This document shows, in pieces, positions 50,698-59,980 of a DNA stretch of 64,000 bases. A program made the translations under genes and the position numbers. This DNA comes from an uncultured Alistipes sp. Lineage in GTDB: Bacteria > Bacteroidota > Bacteroidia > Bacteroidales > Rikenellaceae. The stretch lies in NCBI GenBank assembly GCA_944321955.1, contig CALUNG010000001.1, positions 1 through 64,000 on the forward strand, read 5' to 3'. Positions within the stretch are counted from its first letter, which is position 1, and every line of letters starts with the position of its first letter. The notes under the pieces were generated by a model that searched no databases, was not told the DNA's origin, and saw nothing but the letters and a program-made list of their open reading frames with translations.

Positions 50698-53040
50698 ATG
50701 AAAAATACGAAAAAAATCGTTGCACTTGCATGTGCAACCCTCCTTGCAGGTGTACTTCACGCCCAGGATGTCAACGGCGTGGTACTCGATTCGAACGGTC
50801 AGCCCATGTTGGGAGCGGCCGTATATTGGGCCGATACGAATGTCGGTGCCAGTACAAATCCCGAAGGTGAATTCCGCCTTCACAGAGTCAAGGGATACGA
50901 TCGCCTCGTAGCGACATTCCTCGGCTATGACAACGATACGATTACGGTCGACGCCTCGATGCCGCGCGTCGAGTTCCGCCTTCGTGAAGGAATCGAACTC
51001 GAAAGCGTCGTTGTCGAGAGTACGCTCGGCGGCAACTATATCAAGCAGGACGGACTGCTCAAGAGCGAGATGATCTCGTTTGCCGGACTGTGCAAGATGG
51101 CCTGCTGCAACCTGGCCGAGAGCTTCGAAAACTCGGCATCGGTTACGGTCGGTTACAGCGACGCAATATCTGGAGCCCGTCAGATCCGCATGCTTGGACT
51201 GGCCGGTACCTACACGCAGATTCTCGACGAGAACCGCCCGATCATGCGAGGCCTGAGCGCCCCCTATGGATTGAGCTATACGCCTGGCATGTGGCTCAGT
51301 TCGATACAGGTATCCAAGGGCATATCGTCCGTTACGGCCGGACACGAGGCCATGACCGGCCAGATCAACCTCGAACACCGCAAGCCTACCGATGACGAGC
51401 GACTCTTCCTCAACCTCTATTTCGACAGCGAACTGCGTCCCGAGGTCAACCTCTCGACGGCGCTGCCCGTTACCAAGGACAAACGGCTGTCGACCATAAT
51501 CCTCGCTCACGGCATGGTCGATACCAAGAGCCACGACATGAACCATGACGGCTTCCGCGATACGCCGCTCTCGAATCAGGCCAACATAGCCAACCGCTGG
51601 CTGTGGCAGTCCGAGAATGGCGTTCAGGTGCGTTGGGGCGCCAAGTATACGCGCGACGGCCGTATCGGCGGTCAGATGGGCTACAAGACGTCGATGCACG
51701 ACGAGATGGTCGAGAAACATGATATCTACGGGTCGTCGATCCTCAACCAGAATGTCAACGCCTACCTCAAGGTCGGAGCTCCTGTCGGTGCTGCCGTCTA
51801 CGACGAGGAGGCTGGTGACGAGCTGCGTTCGAATATCGCCTTCGTCGCCGACTACAACTATTTCGACGAGGATTCCTATTTCGGCCTCAACGACTATGTG
51901 GCGCGTGAACACTCGCTGCTGGCGAACCTCATGTACAACCACTACTTCACGCCCCGCCATTCGCTTATAGCCGGCGTTACGACCACCGTCGACAAGTACG
52001 ACGAGTGGCTGCGCAACGGCATGTCCGGCAATTTCTACGATTTCGACCGCACCGAGGCCGAGGTCGGGGCATACGCCGAATATACCTATACGCTCAAGGA
52101 GAAGTTCTCGGCAGTGGTGGGCATGCGCGGCGACTACAATACGTTCTACCGTAACGGATACTTCACTCCGCGCGGTCACCTCAAGTGGAACATCACGCCG
52201 ATAACCATACTGCGCCTTTCGGCCGGCATGGGATATCGCTCGACAAACATCATAGCCGACAATATCGGCATGCTCGCCACGGGCCGCACGATAATATTCG
52301 ACGGCGACACCTCGTCGAAGGCATACGACCTGTCGCGTGACTTCAACCGCATGGAGAAGGCGGCGACGTTTGGCGGCAGCCTGTCGCAGACGTTCACTCT
52401 CGTAAAGCGTCAGGATGCCACGCTCTCGTTCGACTACTTCCGCACGCAGTTCTTCAATCGCGTGATAGCCGATCAGGAGTGGACTCCGGGTTATGTGAAC
52501 GTCTATGCGACCAACGGCCGTTCGTTTACTGACAACTATCAGGTCGATTTCACATGGACGCCTGTAGAACGCTTCGACATCTTCGCGACGTTCCGCTATA
52601 CCAACGCCAGGCAGACGATCGAGCGTCCCGACGGATCGACCGCACTGGTCGAGTCACCTCTGGTTAGCCGCTACAAGACGCTGCTCAACCTGCAGTATGC
52701 GACCAAGTTCCGTCGCTGGGTATTCGACGTGACGGCGCAGTACAACGGAAAGTGCCGTCTGCCGTCGCTCGACGGCGATATCGAGAATCTCCGCTACTCG
52801 GATCCCTATCCGATGCTCTTTGCGCAGGTCAGCTACAAGATCAAGCACTGGGACATTTATGTCGGTTGCGAGAACATTCTCGGATACCGTCAGGACAACC
52901 CGATACTTGCCGGTGACGATTACACCAAGTTCCAGCCCGGAGTTTCGGACCCCTTCTCGCCGGGATTCAACTCGTCGGTGGTTTGGGGACCGCTCATGGG
53001 GCGCAAGTTCTACATAGGAGTGCGATTCAACCTCTATTGA
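50698..53040 (+). CDS. TonB-dependent outer-membrane receptor, probable metal (copper) uptake
   Basis: 780 residues. Signal peptide ending LLAGVLHAQ, a carboxypeptidase-regulatory-like domain (about 25-100, VNGVVLDSNGQPMLGAAVYW), a plug domain with RQIRMLGLAGTYTQILDENRP (about 160-180), and a barrel ending in aromatic FNLY for BAM recognition. The plug carries LCKMACCNLAESFE, a CxxxCC motif typical of a receptor subgroup that travels with HMA proteins. The 3' neighbour is a secreted HMA protein, 25 bases away. Copper is the best guess; no substrate proof. Confidence 0.87.
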   Translation: MKNTKKIVALACATLLAGVLHAQDVNGVVLDSNGQPMLGAAVYWADTNVGASTNPEGEFRLHRVKGYDRLVATFLGYDNDTITVDASMPRVEFRLREGIELESVVVESTLGGNYIKQDGLLKSEMISFAGLCKMACCNLAESFENSASVTVGYSDAISGARQIRMLGLAGTYTQILDENRPIMRGLSAPYGLSYTPGMWLSSIQVSKGISSVTAGHEAMTGQINLEHRKPTDDERLFLNLYFDSELRPEVNLSTALPVTKDKRLSTIILAHGMVDTKSHDMNHDGFRDTPLSNQANIANRWLWQSENGVQVRWGAKYTRDGRIGGQMGYKTSMHDEMVEKHDIYGSSILNQNVNAYLKVGAPVGAAVYDEEAGDELRSNIAFVADYNYFDEDSYFGLNDYVAREHSLLANLMYNHYFTPRHSLIAGVTTTVDKYDEWLRNGMSGNFYDFDRTEAEVGAYAEYTYTLKEKFSAVVGMRGDYNTFYRNGYFTPRGHLKWNITPITILRLSAGMGYRSTNIIADNIGMLATGRTIIFDGDTSSKAYDLSRDFNRMEKAATFGGSLSQTFTLVKRQDATLSFDYFRTQFFNRVIADQEWTPGYVNVYATNGRSFTDNYQVDFTWTPVERFDIFATFRYTNARQTIERPDGSTALVESPLVSRYKTLLNLQYATKFRRWVFDVTAQYNGKCRLPSLDGDIENLRYSDPYPMLFAQVSYKIKHWDIYVGCENILGYRQDNPILAGDDYTKFQPGVSDPFSPGFNSSVVWGPLMGRKFYIGVRFNLY

Positions 53041-53065
53041 TTCAACCGTAAAACATTATAATGCC

Positions 53066-53386
53066 ATGAAAAAGATTATGACTTTGTGCCTTGCGGCACT
53101 CCTGTGTGTCGGCGCAGCGTCGGCTCAGCAGAAAGGTAAAGCAAAAGCCGAGAAGAAGACCGTGACCACGGTATTCTGCACCGATCTCGACTGCGAACAC
53201 TGTGCGCAGAAGATCATGAACACGATACCCTTCGAGAAGGGCATCAAGGACGTGAAGGTGGACGTGCCGACCAAGAAGGTGACGGTCGTCTACGATGCTT
53301 CGAAGAATTCGGACGAGGCTCTGATCGAGGCTTTCGACAAGATAAAGGTCAAGGCCGAGGTGGAGAAGGCGCCCGAAAAGAAGTAA
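53066..53386 (+). CDS. secreted heavy-metal-associated (HMA) domain protein
   Basis: 106 residues. Signal peptide ends near GAASAQQ, followed by a basic linker and a single ferredoxin-like HMA domain with metal motif CEHC (Cys43, Cys46; the usual form is MxCxxC) and VTVVYDASKNSDEALIEAFDK. It would carry copper or a similar ion in the periplasm, to or from the TonB receptor immediately upstream. Ended by an 11-bp hairpin terminator. Confidence 0.9.
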   Translation: MKKIMTLCLAALLCVGAASAQQKGKAKAEKKTVTTVFCTDLDCEHCAQKIMNTIPFEKGIKDVKVDVPTKKVTVVYDASKNSDEALIEAFDKIKVKAEVEKAPEKK

Positions 53387-53407
53387 GGTAGCGCAAACTG
53401 CCTGTGT

Positions 53408-53443
53408 CGGCGTGCGGAGCAATCCGTGCGCCGTTTTGTTTTT
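53408..53443 (+). terminator. terminator after the HMA gene
   Basis: CGGCGTGCGGA (53408-53418), GCAA loop, TCCGTGCGCCG (53423-53433) with two G-T pairs, then TTTTGTTTTT. Confidence 0.85.
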
Positions 53444-53536
53444 GGGGAGTTTTATGCCATTTCGATGATAATGTCGTCTTAATGCGGAAAACGTAAAAAT
53501 TAATCTGTTGCGGTTAGTCGTTTGCAAATAATTTAT

Positions 53537-53544
53537 TATCTTTG
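53537..53544 (+). promoter_or_regulatory. -7 element of rpmI-rplT
   Basis: TATCTTTG, 37 bases before the rpmI start and downstream of the HMA terminator. It indicates that rpmI-rplT starts its own transcript here. Confidence 0.65.
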
Positions 53545-53581
53545 CGGGACTATTGTTTAACTGATTTAACTTTTTACGAAA

Positions 53582-53776
53582 ATGCCAAAAATGAAAACTA
53601 ATGCCGCTGCAAAGAAGCGTTTTACTTTCACCGGCACAGGTAAGATCAAGCGTCAACACGCTTATCACAGTCACATCCTGACCAAAAAGACTAAGAAACA
53701 GAAGCGTAATCTGTGCTACTCGGGTACCGTATCGCACGCCGACGAGGCCAAGATCAAGAACCTGTTGGTCAAGTAA
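53582..53776 (+). CDS. rpmI: 50S ribosomal protein L35
   Basis: 64 residues, [20 protein letters not shown] and the basic [16 protein letters not shown] core typical of L35. It has its own promoter. infC, which usually precedes rpmI, is absent: the upstream gene is the HMA protein. rplT follows after a 112-base structured spacer. Confidence 0.98.
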   Translation: MPKMKTNAAAKKRFTFTGTGKIKRQHAYHSHILTKKTKKQKRNLCYSGTVSHADEAKIKNLLVK

Positions 53777-53821
53777 CATCGACCCACGGCACCGATCCGC
53801 AAAAAATTTTTATTAACAACA

Positions 53822-53872
53822 GGAGTACAATAGCCCCGAAGAACGGGAGAGAAGCCCGTCGCTATCAGCTCC
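53822..53872 (+). promoter_or_regulatory. structured rpmI-rplT spacer, candidate L20 autoregulatory element
   Basis: Closing helices GGAG/CTCC (53822-53825 with 53869-53872) and ATAGC/GCTAT (53830-53834 with 53861-53865) enclose two mutually exclusive hairpins: CCCG/CGGG (53835-53838 with 53844-53847) or ACGGG/CCCGT (53843-53847 with 53855-53859). It ends 16 bases before the rplT ATG. L20 represses its own operon in other bacteria through leader RNA that mimics 23S rRNA, so control of rplT translation is a reasonable inference. Confidence 0.55.
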
Positions 53873-53888
53873 ATAAAACTTTTAATTT

Positions 53889-54233
53889 ATGCCACGTTCA
53901 GTAAATGCTGTTGCGTCTCGCGCAAGAAGAAAGAAAGTTTTGAAACTTGCCAAAGGTAACTTTGGTTCAAGGGGAAACGTTTGGACAGTCGCCAAAAACA
54001 CTGTCGAGAAGGGTTTGCAATTCGCTTATGCTCACCGCAGACTCAAAAAGAGAACATTCCGTTCGCTGTGGATTACCCGTATCAACGCCGCAGTCCGCGC
54101 CCAGGGAATGACTTATTCGGAGTTCATCGGAAAACTCAACGCCAAGGGTATCGCCCTGAACCGTAAGGTTCTCGCCGACCTTGCGATGAACGAGCCGAAG
54201 GCATTCGAGGCAATCGTTAAAGAGGTTAAATAG
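53889..54233 (+). CDS. rplT: 50S ribosomal protein L20
   Basis: 114 residues, [20 protein letters not shown] with the long basic N-terminal extension and [27 protein letters not shown] at the C-terminus. Early 50S assembly protein that binds 23S rRNA. Preceded by a structured spacer and followed by a perfect terminator. Confidence 0.98.
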   Translation: MPRSVNAVASRARRKKVLKLAKGNFGSRGNVWTVAKNTVEKGLQFAYAHRRLKKRTFRSLWITRINAAVRAQGMTYSEFIGKLNAKGIALNRKVLADLAMNEPKAFEAIVKEVK

Positions 54234-54253
54234 TTTATCCCGCAAGGGAGTGC

Positions 54254-54289
54254 GACGGGCATCTTGAAAAAGATGCCCGTCTTTTTTTT
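54254..54289 (+). terminator. terminator after rplT
   Basis: GACGGGCATCTT (54254-54265), GAAA tetraloop, AAGATGCCCGTC (54270-54281), then eight T. Confidence 0.95.
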
Positions 54290-54309
54290 GCAGTCGCCGG
54301 GGCAAGGTT

Positions 54310-54339
54310 TTGCATGTTGAATATAATTTATTATATTTG
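54310..54339 (+). promoter_or_regulatory. consensus promoter of the frameshifted membrane protein gene
   Basis: TTG (54310-54312), exactly 19 bases, TATATTTG (54332-54339), 29 bases before ATG 54369. It is one of the best promoter matches in the window, and it precedes a gene that is out of frame. Confidence 0.75.
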
Positions 54340-54368
54340 AACGAATTAACCCTTATACTTGTAGAAAT

Positions 54369-55755
54369 ATGATGAGACCCCTTATCCTTGTTACGGCCGT
54401 CATCTGCATGGCCATGCCCGTCTTGGCAGCCGAGCCTCTCCTACCGAAAGGAGCCGGGTTGCGTTACCATTTCGACAACAGCGTTACCGATGCCGACGGC
54501 AATGCCAGTCTCGGCCTTTTCAACCGCAGGGACTGCAGCGACATCGCTCCGATAACCGATCCCGATTTCGACCGCAAGACCGGAGGTTTGCGCCTGAACG
54601 ACTATTTCATTGTCGATTACGACATCTCTTCGTTGAAACGCATTTCAATCGTAATGCGAGCCCGTCTGGGGCGTATCAAGGATGACGAAGGTCCATGTGC
54701 GGTTGTGAACAGCCGTTACGAGAGTCCGCTGCGATACCCGCTTTTTTTTTGTGGATGCACGGTACGATGCCGTCTTCTGGTACGATGAGTCACGGGAGAC
54801 GCGATACCAGCAGTGGCAGCTGGCCCCGCAGCCCGAAGCCGACGGGGAAGGCTTTCATACCTATGTGGTTACGTGCAACGGCGACCGTATCGATCTGTAT
54901 GTAGGCGACGGGCACTATGCATGGACGGATGTGCGACGCCTGAAATACGAATGCGACCGGTTGATACTATGTCCCATGCGCAACTCCGTGGTCACGGACT
55001 TCGCCATATACGACCGACTGCTTGCGCAGTCGGAGATCGCCTCGATCGTGGGGGTCGAAAAGATCGGTCCGGCGGTGACCGAAGGTACGCTCGACAAGGA
55101 CAATCTCGAAGAGGTAAAGCGCACCGATCTGCAGTTCAACTGGCTCAATTACGGTGCTCTCGTACTCAACATACTTATTGCCGTCGGCTGCATTGCGTTT
55201 CGGCGCCGTTCGGACGATATTGCCTATTACAGCTTCGAGGGCAGTGTCTTTGCCGTGCTTGCAGTGGTTGTGTCGCTTGTGCTGGTATGCTTCCTCAACG
55301 GGTCTAACAAACCCGTTTTCATTGCAGCCGTAATTGTTAGTATCATATCGTATATTCTTGTGGCGCGCCGTCCCGTGTCTCAGGATGAATGGGAGCGCGA
55401 GCAGCAAAGTCTGGCCGATGGTACCGGCAACGGTGACTCCGACTCGCGGTCGGTCGGCGACTTGATAAAAGGCGCTTTCTCGTTCTTCGGCAGGATGATT
55501 GCGGCCGCCTTTTTCAAGGTATTCGGCGAGTTCTTCGGCGCCGTAAAGACATACGAGGTATACAAGGACAATCAGTATACCGGTACGACAAGCGGTTTCG
55601 ACCTCACGCAGTTCGTGTCTAACATGATGATCTGTGTCCTGCTTGTCGGTCTGGCCGTGGCACTGGCATTTTTCGTGTCGCAGATCATTGCCGTATTGTC
55701 GCTGCTGCTTCCGCTGATAGCGCTGTTCAGATACAATATTTTCGCCGATGAGTGA
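54369..55755 (+). pseudogene. LamG-like membrane protein interrupted by frameshift at a run of nine T
   Basis: Two overlapping frames form one protein. The first (54369-54788) has a signal peptide (VLAAEP) and a LamG/concanavalin-like start (LRYHFDNSVTDADG, LRLNDYFIVDYDISSLKRIS) and runs to RYPLFF. At T9 (54742-54750) the frame is lost. With eight T it would read on as LFFVDARYDAVFWYDES and continue from 54751 to 55755 with LamG strands (YQQWQLAP, TYVVTCNGDRIDLYVGDG), then two pairs of membrane helices (about 135-200 and 285-330 of the second part). Restored length would be 461 residues. Possibilities: phase variation by slippage, transcriptional slippage restoring the frame, real decay, or an assembly error. 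Function unknown. Confidence 0.75.
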
Positions 55756-55778
55756 CGGGCGTCGACGTATGGCATGAG

Positions 55779-55815
55779 AAAAGGGCCGCAGTCATGCACG
55801 ACTGCGGCCCTTTTT
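55779..55815. terminator. bidirectional terminator between the membrane protein and CoA transferase genes
   Basis: AAAAGGGCCGCAGTC (55779-55793) pairs with GACTGCGGCCCTTTT (55800-55814), with an A-run on one side and T-run on the other. A smaller GGACGC/GCGTCC hairpin follows near 55819-55835. Confidence 0.9.
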
Positions 55816-55839
55816 CGGTGGACGCATGTGCGTCCGGTA

Positions 55840-57159
55840 TTATTTGCCCATGTAGCTCTTGATGTAGTGGTGGTGCGGGCCGAAACGCTCGAATGCGGCG
55901 CGGTCGAGGCTCTCCTGTGCCGACGGATCGGCTATCGAGATGATCAGACGTGCACGCTCCTGCAGGGTCTTGCCATAGAGGTCTACGGCTCCGTTTTCGG
56001 TTACCAGCCAGTGGATGTGGTTGCGGGTGGTGACTACGCCTGCTCCCGGATCCAGCACCGGAGCGATCTTCGAGATGCCCTTCTTGGTTACCGAAGGCAT
56101 TGCGATTATGGCCTTGCCGCCCTTCGACAGCGATGCTCCGTAGACGAAGTCGATCTGTCCGCCGACACCCGAATAGAACTTGGTACCGATCGAATCGGCG
56201 CAAACCTGACCCGTCAGATCGACCTGCAGTGCCGAGTTGATGGCCGTTACGCGGTCGTTCCTGGAAATGATGTATGGGTCGTTCGTATAGCCGACATCCA
56301 TCATCCTTACTCCCGGGTTGTCGTCGATGAAGTCGTAAACCTCCTTCGAACCCATCAGGAAGGTCGATACCATCATTCCCTTGTCGATGTTCTTGGCCTC
56401 GCCGTTGATGACGCCCTTCTTTACGAGCGGAAGTACGCCGTCGGCGAACATCTCGGTGTGGATACCCAGATTCTTGTGGTTGCCCAGCTGTGCAAGTACG
56501 GCATTCGGTATGGCGCCGATGCCCATCTGCAGCGTGGCTCCGTCCTCGATCAGTGCGGCGCAGTTCTTGCCGATGCGGGTCTCGACCTCACTCGGCTGTG
56601 CGAACTTGGCCTCGATGAGCGGGGTGTCGTCCTCGACGAAGATGTCGATCTTCGACATGGGGATGATTGCGTCGCCGAACGAACGCGGTACGTACTTGTT
56701 GATGACGGCGATGACCGTGTCGGCCGTCTCTACGGCTGCGAGGGTGGCGTCGACCGATGTTCCGAGCGATACGTATCCGTGCTTGTCGGGCGTCGATACC
56801 TGGATCATCGCCACGTTGCAGGGAACCGCTCCGCAACGGTACAGACGCTGCGTCTCGCTCAGGAAGATGGGAATGTAGTCGGCATATCCGCTCTGTGTTA
56901 CGGGGCGCACGTTGCTGCCCACGAAGAACGAATCAAGCTGGAATATGCCCTCGAACTTGGGATCGGCATAAGGTGCCGGACCTTCGGTGTGGAGGTGGTG
57001 TACGTGTACGTTCTTCAGTTCTCCGTTCTCGCCGCGTGCGCACATGGCCTTGATGAGGCACTGCGGAGCCGATGCTACCGAACTCAGGTGAACATGGTCT
57101 CCCGATTTAATGACCTTGACGGCCTCTTCGGGCGTCGTGAATTTGATTTGACTGTTCAT
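55840..57159 (-). CDS. acetyl-CoA hydrolase/4-hydroxybutyrate (butyryl-) CoA-transferase family enzyme
   Basis: Class I CoA transferase, 439 residues. Moves CoA between acetate and another acid (butyrate, 4-hydroxybutyrate, succinate or propionate); the substrate is not readable. Motifs: SGDHVHLSSVASAPQCLI near the N-terminus, SLGTSVDATLAA, GIGAIPNAVLAQL and the catalytic glutamate in GIHTEMFADG (Glu236), then the VDLTGQVCADSIG segment and late GVGGQIDFVYGAS. Together with ptb-buk and ackA it gives the cell more than one route from acyl-CoA to acid. Monocistronic, 27 bases downstream of the infB end on the same strand. Confidence 0.9.
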   Translation of the reverse strand: MNSQIKFTTPEEAVKVIKSGDHVHLSSVASAPQCLIKAMCARGENGELKNVHVHHLHTEGPAPYADPKFEGIFQLDSFFVGSNVRPVTQSGYADYIPIFLSETQRLYRCGAVPCNVAMIQVSTPDKHGYVSLGTSVDATLAAVETADTVIAVINKYVPRSFGDAIIPMSKIDIFVEDDTPLIEAKFAQPSEVETRIGKNCAALIEDGATLQMGIGAIPNAVLAQLGNHKNLGIHTEMFADGVLPLVKKGVINGEAKNIDKGMMVSTFLMGSKEVYDFIDDNPGVRMMDVGYTNDPYIISRNDRVTAINSALQVDLTGQVCADSIGTKFYSGVGGQIDFVYGASLSKGGKAIIAMPSVTKKGISKIAPVLDPGAGVVTTRNHIHWLVTENGAVDLYGKTLQERARLIISIADPSAQESLDRAAFERFGPHHHYIKSYMGK

Positions 57160-57186
57160 TTTTTCAGGTTTGAGCTTATATGACTT

Positions 57187-59949
57187 CTATTTGCGTTTGA
57201 CTTCTACCTGTTCGTAGCCCTCGACGATATCGCCTACGCGTATATCGTTGAACGACTCGATGTTCAGACCGCAATCCTGTCCGGAGGTGACCTCCTTGAC
57301 ATCATCCTTGAAGCGTTTGAGCGATCCGAGTTTGCCGGTGTAGATGACTATACCGTCGCGGATGACGCGTATCGGCGTATTGCGCGTGAGTTTGCCCTCG
57401 CGTACGATACATCCGGCAACCGTTCCGACCTTCGATATCTTGAAGATCTCCATCACCTCGATCGAACATACTATCTCCTCCTTCATGACGGGCTCGAGCA
57501 TGCCTTCGATGGCATCCTTGATATCGTTGATCGCATCGTAGATGATAGAGTAGAGGCGTATCTCGATCTCCTCCTTCTCGGCCAGCTTGCGGGCCGTGGC
57601 CGAAGGACGTACCTGGAATCCGACGATAATGGCGTTCGATGCGGCAGCCAACAGCACATCCGACTCCGAGATCTGACCTACGGCAGCGTGTATGACGTTC
57701 ACCTGTACGGTCTCCTTCGAGAGCTTGATGAGCGAACCCGACATCGCCTCGACCGATCCGTCCACATCGCCCTTGACGATGATGTTGAGCTCCTTGAACG
57801 AGCCGATGGCTATGCGGCGGCCGATCTCGTCGAGCGTTACGTGCTTCTGGGTCATGATGCCCTGCATGCGCTGCAGCTGCTCGCGTTTGTTGGCGATCTC
57901 GCGTGCCGAGCGTTCGTCATCCATTACGTTGATCGTATCGCCTGCCTGCGGCGCTCCGTTCAGTCCGAGAACCTGCACCGGAGTCGATGGTCCGGCCGAC
58001 GTCACCTTCTTGCCGTTTTCGTCGAACATGGCCTTTACGCGGCCCGTGTTCGTGCCGGCAAGTATCACGTCGCCGATATGCAGCGTACCGTTCTGTACCA
58101 GTACCGTCGAGACGTATCCGCGGCCCTTGTCCAGCGTCGACTCTATGATCGTTCCCACGGCCTTCTTGTTGGGGTTGGCTTTCAGGTCGAGCATCTCGGC
58201 TTCGAGCAGCACCTTCTCGAGCAGCTTGTCGAGGTTGATGCCCTTCTTGGCCGATATGTCCTGACTCTGATACTTGCCGCCCCACTCCTCGACCAGAAGG
58301 TTCATGTTGGCCAGCTGCTCCTTGATGTGGTCGGGGTTGGCGTTTGGCTTGTCTATCTTGTTTATGGCGAATACCATAGGTACGCCTGCAGCCTGTGCAT
58401 GGTTGATGGCCTCGATGGTCTGGGGCATCACGTTGTCATCGGCCGCAACGATGATGATCGCCACGTCGGTGATCTTGGCACCGCGGGCTCGCATGGCCGT
58501 GAAGGCTTCGTGACCCGGCGTGTCGAGGAACGTGATCTTCTGTCCGTTGAGCTCGACGCTGTATGCACCGATATGCTGGGTGATACCGCCGGCCTCGCCC
58601 TCGATGACGTTGGTCTTGCGGATATTGTCCAGCAGCGACGTCTTACCGTGGTCGACATGTCCCATGACCGTGACGATGGGCGGACGCGGAACCAGATCCT
58701 CCTCGGCATCCTTGTCGCTCTCGATGGCCTCCTGTATCTCGACCGACACGAACTCGACCTTGAATCCGAACTCCTCGGCCACGACCGTAAGCGCTTCGGC
58801 ATCGAGGCGCTGGTTGATCGACACCATCAGTCCGAGGTTCATGCACGCCGTGATGACCTGCGTCACCGGAACGTTCATCATCGTCGCCAACTCGCTGACG
58901 GTAACGAACTCGGTGACCTTGATTGTCGAGCGCTCCTTTTCCGAACGCTCCATCTCTTCGTTCATGCGTTCGGCCACGGCCTCGCGCTTCTCCTTGCGGT
59001 ATTTGGCACCCTTGCTTTTGGCACCCTTGGCCGTGAGGCGTGCGAGCGTATCCTTGATCTGTTTCGATACCTCTTCCTCACTGACTTCGGGGCGTACAAC
59101 CGGTTTCGGGGCCTTGTTGTGTTTCTTGTTCTTGCGATCGTCGTGTTTCGACTGATTGTTCTGGCCTCCCTGACCGTTCTGACCGCCCTGATTGTTGCGC
59201 GACTGGTTGTTGTTGCGGTTCTGTGCTCCGGCCTTCGCTACATCGACCTTCTCCTTGTTCAGGCGCTTGCGTTTCTGTTTGCCGCCCGGAACCATGCCCG
59301 ATACATCCATCGTGCCGAGAATCTGCGGCCCGGCCAGAGTCGTGGTATTGGGACGGAAAATGTTGTCCCTGGGAGCCGGTTTCTCCTCAACCTCAGGCGC
59401 CGCGTCCTCTTTTACCGTCTCGACTGGCTCAACCTTGACTTCGGCCTTGATACTCTCTTCGGCCGGTTTCTCTGCCGCAACCGTCTCCTCGTGTTTCTCC
59501 TCGACCTTCTGTTCAGCCGGTACGACCTTTGCCGGTTCGGGCTCGGCTGCCGGCTTCTCTTCGGCTTTCGGTGCCACCGGCTTCTTGTGATCGAGATCTA
59601 TCTTGCCCAGAATCCTGGGATGCTGTATCTCGTCCTTGACGCTTATGACATTGCTCTTGATGACAACCTCTTCCTCCTCCTTTTCGCGCTCGGGTCTGGC
59701 CTGATCGAGGGTTATCGTCGCCTGCTTCTGCGAGATCTTCTCGCGTATGGTGTCGCGTTCGCTGCCGCTGCTGCGGTTGGAACCGAACTCCTTCTCGAGT
59801 ATTGCGTACATCTCGGGAGTGACGTGGGCGTTGGGCGACCCGTCGGTGGCCACACCCTTCTTTTGCAAGTAGTCCACGATGGTGTTCAATCCCACCTTGA
59901 ACTCCTTGGCTACCTGAATGAGTCTCAATTTTCTTTCATTGTCCATCAT
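57187..59949 (-). CDS. infB: translation initiation factor IF-2
   Basis: Delivers initiator fMet-tRNA to the ribosome with GTP. 920 residues: an IF2_N helical domain at the start ([19 protein letters not shown]), a long charged, Pro/Glu/Lys-rich linker with an Asn/Gln/Gly-rich patch, then the G domain with GHVDHGKTS near residue 429, DTPGHEAF and NKIDKP, and the C1-C2 domains. The linker is of the expected size for Bacteroidota. Third gene of rimP-nusA-infB. Confidence 0.97.
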   Translation of the reverse strand: MMDNERKLRLIQVAKEFKVGLNTIVDYLQKKGVATDGSPNAHVTPEMYAILEKEFGSNRSSGSERDTIREKISQKQATITLDQARPEREKEEEEVVIKSNVISVKDEIQHPRILGKIDLDHKKPVAPKAEEKPAAEPEPAKVVPAEQKVEEKHEETVAAEKPAEESIKAEVKVEPVETVKEDAAPEVEEKPAPRDNIFRPNTTTLAGPQILGTMDVSGMVPGGKQKRKRLNKEKVDVAKAGAQNRNNNQSRNNQGGQNGQGGQNNQSKHDDRKNKKHNKAPKPVVRPEVSEEEVSKQIKDTLARLTAKGAKSKGAKYRKEKREAVAERMNEEMERSEKERSTIKVTEFVTVSELATMMNVPVTQVITACMNLGLMVSINQRLDAEALTVVAEEFGFKVEFVSVEIQEAIESDKDAEEDLVPRPPIVTVMGHVDHGKTSLLDNIRKTNVIEGEAGGITQHIGAYSVELNGQKITFLDTPGHEAFTAMRARGAKITDVAIIIVAADDNVMPQTIEAINHAQAAGVPMVFAINKIDKPNANPDHIKEQLANMNLLVEEWGGKYQSQDISAKKGINLDKLLEKVLLEAEMLDLKANPNKKAVGTIIESTLDKGRGYVSTVLVQNGTLHIGDVILAGTNTGRVKAMFDENGKKVTSAGPSTPVQVLGLNGAPQAGDTINVMDDERSAREIANKREQLQRMQGIMTQKHVTLDEIGRRIAIGSFKELNIIVKGDVDGSVEAMSGSLIKLSKETVQVNVIHAAVGQISESDVLLAAASNAIIVGFQVRPSATARKLAEKEEIEIRLYSIIYDAINDIKDAIEGMLEPVMKEEIVCSIEVMEIFKISKVGTVAGCIVREGKLTRNTPIRVIRDGIVIYTGKLGSLKRFKDDVKEVTSGQDCGLNIESFNDIRVGDIVEGYEQVEVKRK

Positions 59950-59980
59950 ATGTTATCTCCTCTCTTTTGCTTTTGTTCTG

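Noticed and set aside
50407-52179. 590-codon frame antisense to the TonB receptor
   Set aside because: Mirror of a clear receptor gene with signal peptide, plug and barrel end; no support for the antisense.
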